Of a stretch of 64,000 nt of DNA, positions 23,205-35,800 are shown piece after piece. The stretch is from Anaeramoeba flamelloides (Eukaryota; Metamonada; Anaeramoebidae): positions 4,955,501 through 5,019,500 of the forward strand of contig JANTQA010000036.1 in assembly GCA_027625915.1 (NCBI GenBank). Direction: 5' to 3'. A program made the translations under genes and the position numbers. Under the pieces are notes generated by a model that had not been told where the DNA came from, did not search any database, and was given only the letters and a program-made list of their open reading frames with translations. Numbering within the stretch: position 1 is the first letter of the stretch; each line of letters opens with the position of its first letter.

Positions 23205-24530
23205 AAAAAGTATTTGTAAATTTCTTGAAATTCCATAAACAATTATTGATCGATCGAATGATAAGATACCGTCAACTAATTGTATGTGATTTTTAAATTT
23301 AACAAGATTCAACATTAACCTTCGATCATTGTTGAAAACAATTTCTCGATCAAATGAAATAGATTATTTAACTGAAAAAAACCAAATGATAATAAAACTG
23401 AAAATATAAAAAATGAAATATATTGAAAAATCAAAATTATTCAGAAATTAAATTAAAATTATAATATTTTCATTCTTTTTATTGTTACAATAGTGATCAA
23501 AATTTTGTAATTTAGTTTATTTCGTAAAAATTTAGAAGTCGATAAAAAGGCAACCTCAAGGGAAAATTTTTTCGCAATTATTAATAGTATCCTGATAGGG
23601 AATAGTTCGGGAAATAATCCAAATATCATCAAATATAAAGCAAATAGAAAAGTTCATACATACTGTTCTTTTTATTGAATTTAATTTATTATTGAGAAAA
23701 ATAAAATATGAATGTTATTTATTCGAAGTTTTTATTTTTTGAATATTTTTTTATTTAGAACTATTTTTCTTCGGATAATTTCCTAAGAAAAAAAAACAAA
23801 AAATTATTTTAAATTTTTGGGGAAAATTTCTTAGAAAAAATATAAACTTCATAGAACAATTGTTGATTTACAAAGTAATCATTTAACTTTTTCTTGTTGT
23901 TTCTAGATAATAAACTATACAAAAAAGTTATTCTTAAGAAAAAATACCTAGAAACTCTTCAACATGACTAATCAAAATAATGAAATTTATTGTCTTGTCA
24001 GGAATTTTTATCAAAACTCTTATGGTTATAAAACTTAAGGTAATAAAGAAAAAATAATAAAAATAAAGTGAAAACAAAAAATACTTAAAATTGTAAAAAA
24101 TATATAAATTCTGGCACCTAGTGCCCCACTCTGAGAGCTGGTGTCTAGGTTTTTTTTCAATTCAAAAGAATTGAGCAAAATCAATGATTTTGCTCTATCC
24201 TTTAAATTAAAAAAAACCTACAGTCAGTTCCACTTTTAAGGCACAAACTTGTAACGAAATTTAAGGCACAATAAAAATCTCAAATTAAGGCACAAAATTC
24301 AGGTTCTAGTAAAATAAATTGTAAAAAAAATATTCCAAATTTTGTGCCTTAATTTGAGATTTTTATTGTACCTTAAATTTCGTTGAAAGTTTGTACCTTA
24401 AAAGTGGAACTGACTGTAACAACAGTGGAATATCAATTATTCATCACAGATTGTTGAATTTTTATCTATAATCGTTAATTTTTCTCTCGGGTTTTTGATC
24501 CTCCTGTGTATTCAGTGGACGTGTTGTCAA
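23205..24530 (+). repeat. Dispersed repeat family D, copy 2, with nested insertion
   Basis: It is collinear with 13375-13960 but longer. It contains ATTATTGATCGATCGAATGA, AAAACTTAAGGTAATAAAGA and GATCCTCCTGTG. Relative to copy 1, about 270 bp is inserted after the CTAGGTTTTTTTTCAATT block, made of a short composite-palindrome piece (about 24155-24218) and the perfect-ended palindrome element at 24221-24416. Confidence 0.6.
24221..24416. mobile_element. 196-bp near-perfect palindromic MITE with TA target duplication
   Basis: Both ends read CAGTCAGTTCCACTTTTAAG inward, and the arms pair for about 80 bp with roughly five differences. TA flanks both outer edges (24219-24220 and 24417-24418). The TA duplication and CAGT start fit a Tc1/mariner-type non-autonomous element. 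It is nested in family D copy 2. A solo arm is at 3588-3672. Confidence 0.75.
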
Positions 24531-25687
24531 GTTCATAGCTTTTTTTTAATTTCCGAAATTAAAAAAAATCTAAAGGCGGTTTTCCAGAATTAGAAACAAT
24601 TTAGCAAAATCATGTATTTTACGCAATTCTTTCAAACCCTGGAAAACCTAACTACAACGGATAGTTTATGTTTGGTCATGAAAATGATAAAATTATTATA
24701 TATATATATTAATTAATTTTCTTCTTCTCTCTCTTTTTTTATTTGATAAATTATATTTAATTTATCCTTTCTCTAAATAAATAAATCATTTAAAATTTTC
24801 AAAATGGGACTTAAATCAGAAAATATCCACCACAATAACTTTAAAATAAATTAAAAATCTTAATAAATATTAAACACCAAAAATAAAACACAACTATTAA
24901 AAATTCTCTGGTAAATTTCTGAAAAATGTACATTTTTGTTAAATCAATATTTATAATGAATAAAAAAATAACTTTTCAACAAAAAAAAATATATTTTTCA
25001 TTTTAAATATTTTTATTTTTTTATTTATTTAATTTATTTAGAGTTATTTCAATAATATTAACTTAAATTTTCCTGAAACCCTCTATTTGTTTTTTATCAT
25101 AGTTATAAATTAGATAAACCAATGGTTCATAAGATAGTTTCCAACGATTCATATATATCACTAATGATCAATTAAATAAAAAATTACACTTTTTATAAAG
25201 TTAATTATTGAAGAAATTAAATAAAAAATTATAAATGAGATTTATCATAAAAAACATCAACTACATTTTTAACTGCTCTGAAAAATATTTTATTTTTATT
25301 TTTATTTACAATTTTATAGCCAGATACTTAATTATTTATTTTAATTAATTACAGCCATAAAAAAAAATAAAATAATATTTTTGATATAATTCTAGATTTA
25401 ATTAAATTATAAAAAATACGAAAAATTCAAAAATAAGTTTGAACAAGATCTTTATTCTGTAAAAAAACTTAACAATACATTTATTCACATAAAATAAAAC
25501 AATATTTTTTCATAATATTACTTGATTACTTGAGATAAAACTTTCAAATGTTACTTAATATTTTAGAATAAAAATATTAAAAATTATTATAAACTGGTAT
25601 TTTCTTTTCAAAGTTTAAAATTATTCATGATCAAAGACTAATAATGATTTCAAAAAATATTCATCAAAAATTAAAATCTTTTATATA

Positions 25688-26162
25688 CAGTGGTGTAAAT
25701 AACCCGTGTTTACAACCTTTAACCCATTACTAAAATTTAACTCGTGTTTTTTTTTTCAGACTTGGGTATTTGAAGAAAGGAAGATACACACATATTCTTG
25801 GACCAGATTCAAATTGACTTTAGAGGTTCGATCTTTGATTAATCAAAATGGCACAAATTTATTAAATGCTTTTGTTTCAAAACTATCGTCATATTTATAA
25901 AATATCTGAGATTAAATGATTTTTTTATAAAAATTCAAAAAATGAAAATATTCTCATTATTTTGTCAAAAAATAACATTTTAATCTTTCAATATCTTCAT
26001 AATTCTTTTTTAACGTTATTTAAATAGCCTTATTTCTTATTTATATACTGTTGCCGCCCCATTGATTTGTTTCTTTTATCTCTAGAGTCAGCCAATATTT
26101 TTTGTATGAGTTAAATTTTAGTAATGGGTTAAAATTAAAAACACGGGTTATTTACACCACAG
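25688..26162. mobile_element. 475-bp Tc1/mariner-like non-autonomous element
   Basis: The ends are CAGTGGTGTAAATAACCCGT and, inverted, CTGTGGTGTAAATAACCCGT, with pairing over about 50 bp (CCCATTACTAAAATTTAAC is shared). TA flanks both ends. A 64-residue frame at 25706-25900 has no catalytic motif, so the element appears unable to move itself. Confidence 0.75.
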
Positions 26163-26886
26163 TAAACAAGATTTTAATTATATTTCTTGAACCCAATAAC
26201 AATAAAATTATTTTATCAATGTAGTTAATCGTTTTATTGGATCAAAATTATGATAACTAACCTTTTTTGATTATTAATTAATGGTTTACTGTTATCAAAC
26301 AAATGAATTTAGGACAGTGATTTGAGGTTAAATAGTAAAAAAACTTATCTTTATTGAGAGAATATTGAAGCAACGAATTTTTATCATTCAATTCAATGAA
26401 TATCTAGATATAATTAGAGCGTCTAGAATCATTCATTATAAAGATTTTAAACCATTTTTGTTTTTCAATTTTTAAATTAATTTTTAACAGTCCAAGAATT
26501 TATTTTTAAAAAGTCAATATAAAAATATTTCATTTTATTTTTTAATGATCTAATTCAACAGATCTTAATAATATACTATCAATTGATACAATTGATTTTT
26601 TGAATTTTTAACGAATATAATTTTTAAGAGATTGAATTTTTTCATTCTAATAGACCATAATTTTGAGATATAGTGTGCTTTGGGAATAACACATAAGTTA
26701 AAAATTTTATATTTTGACTTTTGAAGTTAATAATTAACAGTTTACACTTTTTAAAGAATTATTTTGGATATTATATCAATTAATAAATATATTTGTGGTT
26801 TTATTTAATTTGTTTTTAGTAATTGTTGAAAAGAATAAATAAAAAATAATTACAATCATTTTTTTTTAAAAGATCATTGATTTAAT

Positions 26887-29800
26887 ATGGATATTATCAA
26901 AGGTACCAACAATTCTAATGACCAAGAGAATAGGAACAATATGAAAATGGAACAAGAAGATGTAAACTTTTAAAATATTTGGCAATTTAAACACAATCTG
27001 AAAATTATCATTTTTTTGTTTTTCCTTCTTTTTACTAATAACAAAAAGTGTTTGGAATGTATTTTTTTAAATTCAGAACATTACTTAGGAAGTACAACGC
27101 CAAAAAACGAAACACTGTGGGTCTACAAAAATGATGAAGAATTTGAAAAAAGGGTGGTAGAATATATCCCAGCCTTATTGAACCACTTGAATCTTCTTTT
27201 AATTAATGTTTTGGATCAAAAAAAAAACGATCCGAGCCTTACAATGCTAAAGGTTTCGGTTGACCGCACAAATAACAAAATCAGCATTTGGTACAATGGA
27301 AAAGGAATTCCGATAGAAATTGATCACAAGACAAAAATTTATTCAATTGAGAGGCTTTATGGATCGATCAATTACCAAGATTTCCAAAACAAAGTATGTA
27401 TTAATTTATAAAAGAACTTTCTTTTGTTTTTATTGGTTTGGAAAATATAACAAAAAACAGAAATTTTGTTCCATAATTACTTTAAAAGTATAAAGCATTC
27501 TTTTCAAGCCATTGAATGCCTCAAATTGTCTGACATTAAATTTGATTTTCTTTTCTCAAAGAAAATAAAGAAATAATTAACTGTCATTCATCACTTAACC
27601 CAAACTAACATTATTTTAAAGCAAATTACGGACTCTTTTTGGTAATATCAAAGCAACAAAACAATTTCATTGAATTTATTTTTTTACGGTAATCTGAAAA
27701 AGAAAAAGAAAAAGAAAATAATGGAGTAGAAACCATAAAGCCAAAATCTTAATACTTCTTTCTTATAAATTTCTAAGACGATCAGAAAACAACATTTTTT
27801 TATTTTGGATGTGTCGAGCAGATTTTTATTGTTCCAAAGTACTTGTTAAAAAATAATTTATTACAATTTTTTTCTCAGGGCATAAAATAAAATGTCACAA
27901 TCAAATTTCAAGTTGATTTGTTTGATCTACTTTCGGGAATGTTAAATAGTTTATCTTTTGGTTCTTATCCCAATATTAAATTCTGGCATTGCATTTTAAG
28001 TTAAAAAAAAATTTAAATAAATTATTTTTCAGGTAGACACTTTAAAAAATAAAAATTAAACAAAAACCCACAACTAAATAAACAATACTTTTTCTGATCA
28101 AATTGAATTATAAAAAAAAGTGAAAATGGAGACTTATCGTGAAACACTCTTACTCTGATTGAACTTACTCTAAAATTTGAAAGGAACAATATGAATTAGA
28201 TCAAAATAACAAAAAAGAGATGATAAACAATCTTAAGATCTATCATTTTATTTTAAACCTTTTTTGCAAAATATTTTGAATTTAAACTTCAATTTCCAAG
28301 AGTAAATTGAGTCAAGAAAATGATTTAACTCAAGAAAATTAAAAATATAGAATACACTTAATGATTTCCATTATCCTGGGTATTTTAATGATTAGTTGTA
28401 TCTCTATGATAATGTGTTGAGATTCAATGATTATTCCAAAAAGATAAATTATTATTTTTGATGTTAATGTCCAACCAATCAATCCACCAACTTAATCTAA
28501 ACCCAAAAGAAAAATATCTTTTGATCTAATCATTACTTTAATTTCTTTCTTTTGATTCATTTTCTCAAAATTAATTGTTTTTTTTTTAAAGATCTTTATA
28601 TTGATCAAAATATTATTTTCCTATTTTCAAAATGCCTTAAAATTACTTGAAAAGTTATAAAGTATGGAATTCAAATTAATTTGTAACACTGTTATGAAGA
28701 CCAATATCATGATTTGTAATTTAAGCTTTATATCTAATAGAATCTCACAATTCCAAATAATTACACATTTTATTAAAATTGATTAGGAATTGGAATTAAA
28801 GTGATAAATTAATCCTCTACAAATTATAAAAGAATAATTATTATGAATTCAAGTGGGTATTTTTTAAAATTCACAAAATAATAAATTTTAAATTTTGGAA
28901 AAGTAATAGAAAAAGTTATTTTTTTTTGATTTTATTATTCAGATATATTTCGTTTCATTTTTGAGTCAAATTCAAGTATATATTTTAAAAAAAAGTTTAA
29001 AAAGTCGAAGGTAGTATAAAAGTTCTAAAATAAGGATTTATTTATATTTATTAAAATTGAAAAGAATTATCTAGAAAATATTATGAAATTTTTGAAAGAT
29101 AAAAACAAAAGTTGATTTATTATTTTATTAATAATTAAAAAAGTTACGAAAATGATTCAAATAAGGGAAAAAAAAAATAAAATAAATTAACATAAAATTA
29201 TTTGATAATATTGAAATTATATTACCCAAATAAATTGAATTCTTTTTTTAAAATATTGATACAATTAAAGAAAAAAAATATATAGAACTAGTACTAATGA
29301 ACCTCTAAATTCTCTTTTTGAAAGTAGAAATTTAAAAAAAAAATTAATCATTATTTATTTGTTTTTTAGAAAATAGTTGGATTGGGATAACATTTATTGT
29401 GAAAATTATCTTCAAAGAATCCCTAAATATAATATTAATAAAATCTGAAAATATAAATTAAATGGATTTAGTATTATATCTCAAAAAATAATCTCCTTAA
29501 AAAAAATCAAATAAATTTCTCAAAATTTGTTTTTGTTTAACAAAGATTATTTCCTCTGAAATTTAAATAAATAGTCATTAGTAAAATAAAAGTTTTTCAA
29601 TTTTTTTTTTTTTAATTTTTTTTAGAGACCTTAGAACTTAGGAGCACCAATACAATTTTCAATAAACTATCAGACAATTTCAATTTCAGTCGTTTTATAG
29701 TGGTTCTCCCCCCTTAAGTGTCTTGTAACTATTTGAATTTCCTTCATATCCAAGTAGCAGCTAACTTACTAAAAATGGCATTGGGAAATTACACTTCTTT

Positions 29801-32800
29801 TGGTTTAAAAATTCAAATAACAAAAAAAAAAAAATTACAAAGCGATTTTAATTTGAAAAAATACAAATAACAAAAAAAACAGATTATTCAAAGGATTTCA
29901 ATTATGAAAATTCAAATAATAAAAAAAAATTTCAAAGGATCTCTATTACAAAAAGACAAAGTTAGAAAAAAACACAATTAAGGGGTACGTTCTAAATGAA
30001 TTCTTCATAAACACTAAAGATTCCTTCTTTTCATTTTGGTTAAGGTTCATGCGATCTTTTCTTAGCAGATTAAAATAAATTATTTTTTCAAAAAAATTTT
30101 ATTTTTTTTAGAAACATCTTTTGTATTATTTGTAATATTGTAAATACCCATTTACATCAAAGAGTAGAAATTAAGAGTATTATTGATTTGTGGGAAAAAT
30201 TTTAAATCTTAGTGAGATATTATTACCAAAGTATTAATAACTGACTTAAATGAAAAACTAATTGTATAAGTATCTTCTCAAGTAAATTTTTAAGGACATT
30301 TGGAAACTGAGGTTTTCAGGTCCTAACAAAAAATAAAAATAAAATCCAAAAAAAAATGAAATTTTTTTGAAAAAATAATTTATTTTAATCTCCTAAGAAA
30401 AGATCACACGAACCTTAACCAATATGAAAATAAGGTATATGTGATGTTTATGAAGAATTCATTTAAAACATACATCCTTAATCTTTTTCTGATTTTATAT
30501 TTCCAAATGTTTAAATTTCTTTAATTTTAAATAAATTGTTTTCTTTCAGTACAAAATCAATTTAATTCGATTAAATACAATATGTGCTTGTTAATTAACC
30601 AGCTATATTTGATAAGAGTAATAGCTTTTGTAAGATTATTTATGTAAAAATAACTCATTTTAAAAATGAAAAAACTTGAGAAAAAAAAAATCTTTCAAGA
30701 TCTCAAAAATTCCACCAGATAACAACACTTTGGAGATGATAGAATTGTATTCAAAAAATTAATTAACACCCATTTAAATTTGAAATCAACTGATAGCTAT
30801 TTACCTTCCTTTTCCTCATAATTTCCACTCAGGTTTCATTGTTGATTTTTTGAAATCTTTGAAGCAGCATATGTTGATTTGTTTTTAATTGAAATTAAAT
30901 ACTCACAAAAATTGAAAATTTTTTTTTCAATTTCAAAAAATTATTTTCGATCGTAAGAACTTCACCCTTAGGTGTTATACATAATATGAAAAAATACTAA
31001 ACGATAACTTTATGGTTCTTGAAATTATTGGTTTCCCCCCCCAAAGAAAACTTGCTAAAAATCAAAAAAAAAAGAAAATTTAAATCTATATTCCCAAACT
31101 AAATTTAAATCATTTTTCTTGATTACAAGATAATCTTTTAAATTCGTTTCTTTTTATTCGTGAACAACTTTATCCTAAATTATTTTGTTGATATTCTTAG
31201 TGATTTTGATTTTATATTAACTTTTAATTTTTTTTTTATTTAATAAGTTAGTGCAATCTATAGATTCATTTATAATTAAAGAATATTGTAATCGAAGGTA
31301 AACCATATTATTATTCTATTGTTAAAATAGTTCTAAAAAATCTATTATAAATATTATTGAACTAAAAATTCTTAGATTTTTTACTAAGGATTGCAATTGA
31401 AAAGTGTCATTTTGTAATTTTTGTTTTAAATTGATTTCAGAAAACCAAAATAATAATATTCTAGTATTTAAAAAATAATATTTAGAACCATCAAAATTTA
31501 ACTATTTTTTGAATATTTTGAATTCCATATTTAACTGAATTAACATCATAAAAAACATAAAGATTGATTTATTTTGTTTTGTTTCCTTTTTATAAAGCAA
31601 GTTGTATTTTTAATATATTTCCAATATTACGAAAATAATTTGTCAAAATAATCTGAGTTAATTATTTAATTGTTAAAAAAAAATACGAATTTTTTAAAAA
31701 CTAATTTACATTTCAAAACAAATTTAAGAAAGATATTTTTTCAACTTTGAAGTCTGAATATTGATAATTCAATTTTTAAATTTGTCGTAAAATGCAGATT
31801 TTTTTCCAAAATTGCTTGGTTTTTTTACTAATGTAAGGATCATTTTTAATTGATAAGATCAACAAATAATACTATTTTACTAATAAAATTTTTGGAGAAA
31901 TTTGAACCATGGAGAACTAATATGAATTACCTTCAAAAACAACATACTTTAATTTTAGACTTATCCTGGTAGACGACAATCTCTTCAGGTAGAAACTCCC
32001 ATTATTGTAGATCTTCTTAATAATTTTTATTTCCAAAAATTTTAGTCAACTCACAAAAGCTATTTTTGAAATCCACTTTTCCTAAAAACAATTTTGATTT
32101 TTTTTTTTTTTGAGATTGCTAAATTTTTTCATTCAAAAAAATTTTGAGACAAACAAAATAATTTTGATTAAAATTTACAATTCTCAGCAAAATGGTTGGG
32201 AAACAGGTCAATTTTTTTTTCTATTTTTAAAATTCTATCAAGATATCTTTGGTCTTCAGATCAAAAAGTCACCTTTTCAATAACTACATGAAAAATACAA
32301 AAATATTTTTCCAAAATATTCTGAATAATCTTTATAGAACCCCACCACTACAAAATTAAGAATTATTTGTAGATGTATTTAATCTTATTTTCCTCAAGCT
32401 AATAAAAATAAAAAAAATCTCAAATTTTTATTTCTAAAAAGCCTTTTACTAAATATATTGATTAATTTTATTTCTTTCTTTCTTCTTATTGTTTCAAATA
32501 AAATAGGAAAAAAAATTATCACAGATTAACAATATGAAATTATGTAATCTTTTTTGCAAAGAATTTATTATTGAGACGAATAATTCACAAAATGGAAAAA
32601 AATATTTTCAAGTTTTTAGTAATAATTTACAAGAAACCAAAGCACCTCTAATCAAAAAAGGAAACAAAAGAAATTTTACAAAAATCACTATTACACCAGA
32701 TCTAGAAAAGTTTGGTGTTAAATCACTAGACAATGATCTAATTTCAATTTTCAAAAAGCGTGTTTACGATATAGCAGGAACAATCCGAGGTATAAGGGTT

Positions 32801-35800
32801 TATTTAAATGGAAATAAATTAGAAATTAGAAACTTTCAACAATACTGCGAAAATTATACATCCCAAATAAAGTTATTAAAAGAAGAAAAAAAATTAGTTC
32901 ATGAAAAATCAAAAAAATTTTGGGAAATTATTCTTTATTTTAATGTGAATGGATTTGAACAATATTCATTTGCAAATTCCCATTTTACAAGCAATGGCGG
33001 TAATCATTTAAATTATGTAATAGAAAAAATCACTCACTCTTTATCTCAAAAATTAATGAGAAAATATAAAATTAATTTAGATCCAATTTTTATTAAAAAT
33101 CATTTATGTATTTATTTAAAAGCTGTAATAGAAAATCCACAATTTAAGAATAAATTTTCTAAAGAGACTATTAAAAAAGAATTAATAACCAATGTTGAAT
33201 TACTAGAAAATAGATGGAAAATTTCAAACAATTTCCTCACAAAAATTGAAAAATGTGGAATAATTGAAAACATTTTAAAAATGTATAACCAGTCTCTTAA
33301 TAAGAATGATAAAATTAATCCAAAAGTAAACATCGAACAATTACAAAAAAAGAACAAGGAAAAACTAAAAAAAAATGTCAGTAATACGATAGAAAAAAAA
33401 ACGGGAAAAAGAAAAAACAACTTAAATGAAAACATCTCAAATATAATCCAAGAAAATTTACAAAATGCACAGACAAATAAAAAAATAAATCAACAAAAAG
33501 ATCAAAAATGTATCGAATTAAATCAATTCAATAATACCAATATGAACAATAAAAATCAAGATAATATTAAAGAAGCGAATATTATTAAAGAACATCAAGA
33601 TCTAAAAAGAGAAGAAAATGAAAATATTTTTGATAATAAACAACCAACCTTTAAAAAAATAAAAATGGGAACTATAAAAGATCAAAATCATGTCTCTATG
33701 AATATATATAATAAACAAACCAAACAAAAAAAATTAACTGAGAAAAATCAAAAAAAGATTAAAACATTGCAATCAGGAGCAATTAATAACCTTAAAATGG
33801 ACGAAAAGGGACAATATCATCCAAATCTAAATGAAACACAACACTTGAATGAAAAAGAAAAAAAAAAGAAATTAAAAAAAAAATTGATAATTCCTAATTT
33901 TAAAAAAATAAATGAACAAAATAAAAAATGTCAAATTGAATATCAAAATAACGAGTCTAAGATAATAAACAATTCAAAAAAAAAAGAAAATATTGAATCT
34001 AAAAGCAAAAATGAACAAGAGAAAAGAATTATAAAAAAACAAAATGATCAAAATCAAAATAAAGAATATTCAAATGAGAAATACCATTTTAATATTGGCG
34101 TTGAATTATCTTCAAATAAAAAGGAAAATAAAACAAAAGAAATCAAAAATATTACTAAAAGCAATAATTTTGATTTCAAAAATAAAAAGATTAACAAATC
34201 AGTAGAAGAAAAAAAAAACAAAATAAAAAAAGAAAATATTAAAAAAGGAAGAAAAAAAATAATTATAATGAAAATTAAAAAAAGAGAGAAAAAGAAAAAT
34301 ATAAAAAACGAGAATAAAGAAGGAAAGAAAATAGAGAACCCAAATAAAGTAGGTAAAATGAACAACCTGTCAAACTTTCTCAAGAAGAATGAAAAGGAAG
34401 AAAATAACGAGAAAAAAATAATCAAAAATACGAGTGAAAATATAAAAAAGAATAAAAATGAAAAATTAAAAATACAAATATCTAGAAATAAATATATGGT
34501 TAAGCATTTAAAAAAGGTAAATATAAAAAAGAAGAAAAAAAAAAAGGGTGGAATTGAAATATTAAAGGATATAGTTGAAAAAAAAAAAAAAAACGATGAC
34601 AACGATCAAAATTCTGAAAAAGAAAAAGAAAAAGAGAAAAAAGAATATGAAGAAAAATTTGTAGAGGAAGAAGAAAAAGAAGAAGAAGAAGCAGGTGCCA
34701 ATGAAAACGAATGTTTCAATTATCTGCATTCTGAAAGGGGGAAAGAAAAGGTATATAAGGAGGAAGAAGAAAAGTCAGAAGATGCTATTGATATAAAGAA
34801 CGATAAAAATGAAGAAATTGAAAAAGAAGAAGAAGAAGAAGAAGAAGAAGATGATGATGATGATGATGAGGAAGAGGAAGACAACAAGATTGAAGAAATT
34901 ATTAGTAGTGAAAATGTTATTGATGAACAATATGAAAGATTCTCAGACGAAGAAAAAAAAGAAAAAGAAGAAGAAAAGAAAAATGAAGAAGAAATTGTAA
35001 AAGAAGAAGGAGAAGAAGAAGAGGAATGTGATAATGAAAACGGAGGTTTCAATCATCTGCGTTCTGAAAAGGGTAAAGAAAAGGTATATAAGGAGGAAGA
35101 AGAAAAATCAGAAGATGTTATTGATATAAAGAACGATAAAAATGAAGAAATTGAAAAAGAAGAAGAAGAAGAAGATGATGATGATGATGAAGATGGAGAT
35201 GAGGAAGAGGAAGACAACAAGATTGAAGAAATTATTAGTAGTGAAAATGTTATTGATGAACAATATGAAAGATTCTCAGATGAAGAAAAAAAAGAAAAAG
35301 AAAAAGAAGAGGCAAATGGAGAAGAAGAAGAAGATGATGATGATAATAAAAATGAAGGTTTCAATGATCTGCATTCTGAAAAGGGGAAAGAAAATGTTTA
35401 TCAGGAGGAAGAAGAAAAATCAGAAGATGTTATTGATATAAAGAATGATAAAAATGAAGAAATTGAAAAAGATGAAGAATCAGAAGAAGGTAATGAAGGT
35501 GATGATGGTGGGAAAGAAAAAATGGGAGGGGAAGAAGAATATAAAAAAAATGATTTCCAAATTCAAAATAAAAAAATAAAATTAAATGAATTACAAAAAA
35601 TTCCAATATACATAAGAAAAAATACTCAAGAAATATGTTCGTTAATTGATGGATTAACAACTTTTGAACGGGAAATTATTCATGATATCATTCAAGATAA
35701 TCAAAATTTTAATAATAAATATACACCCAATAATTATTATACAATTTTTACACAAAAAATATTCAAGAAAAAGAAAAAGAAAAAGAAAAACTTAATTTTT

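Larger units (their letters stand above)
21723..26886. other. Intergenic region, dense in small elements
   Basis: 5.2 kb between the FAF2-like gene and the topoisomerase homologue. It is made largely of inverted-repeat elements (21838-22048, 22605-23161, 24221-24416, 25688-26162) and family D (23205-24530). The open frame at 22198-22419 has no recognised motif. From 24700 to 25680 and 26165 to 26886 I see only AT-rich sequence. Confidence 0.55.

Noticed and set aside
27394-32506. Possible missing exon with the Top2 GRNGYG loop
   Set aside because: No such coding stretch was found; exon 3 begins with INNM at the place of the loop, so even an added exon would leave it altered.
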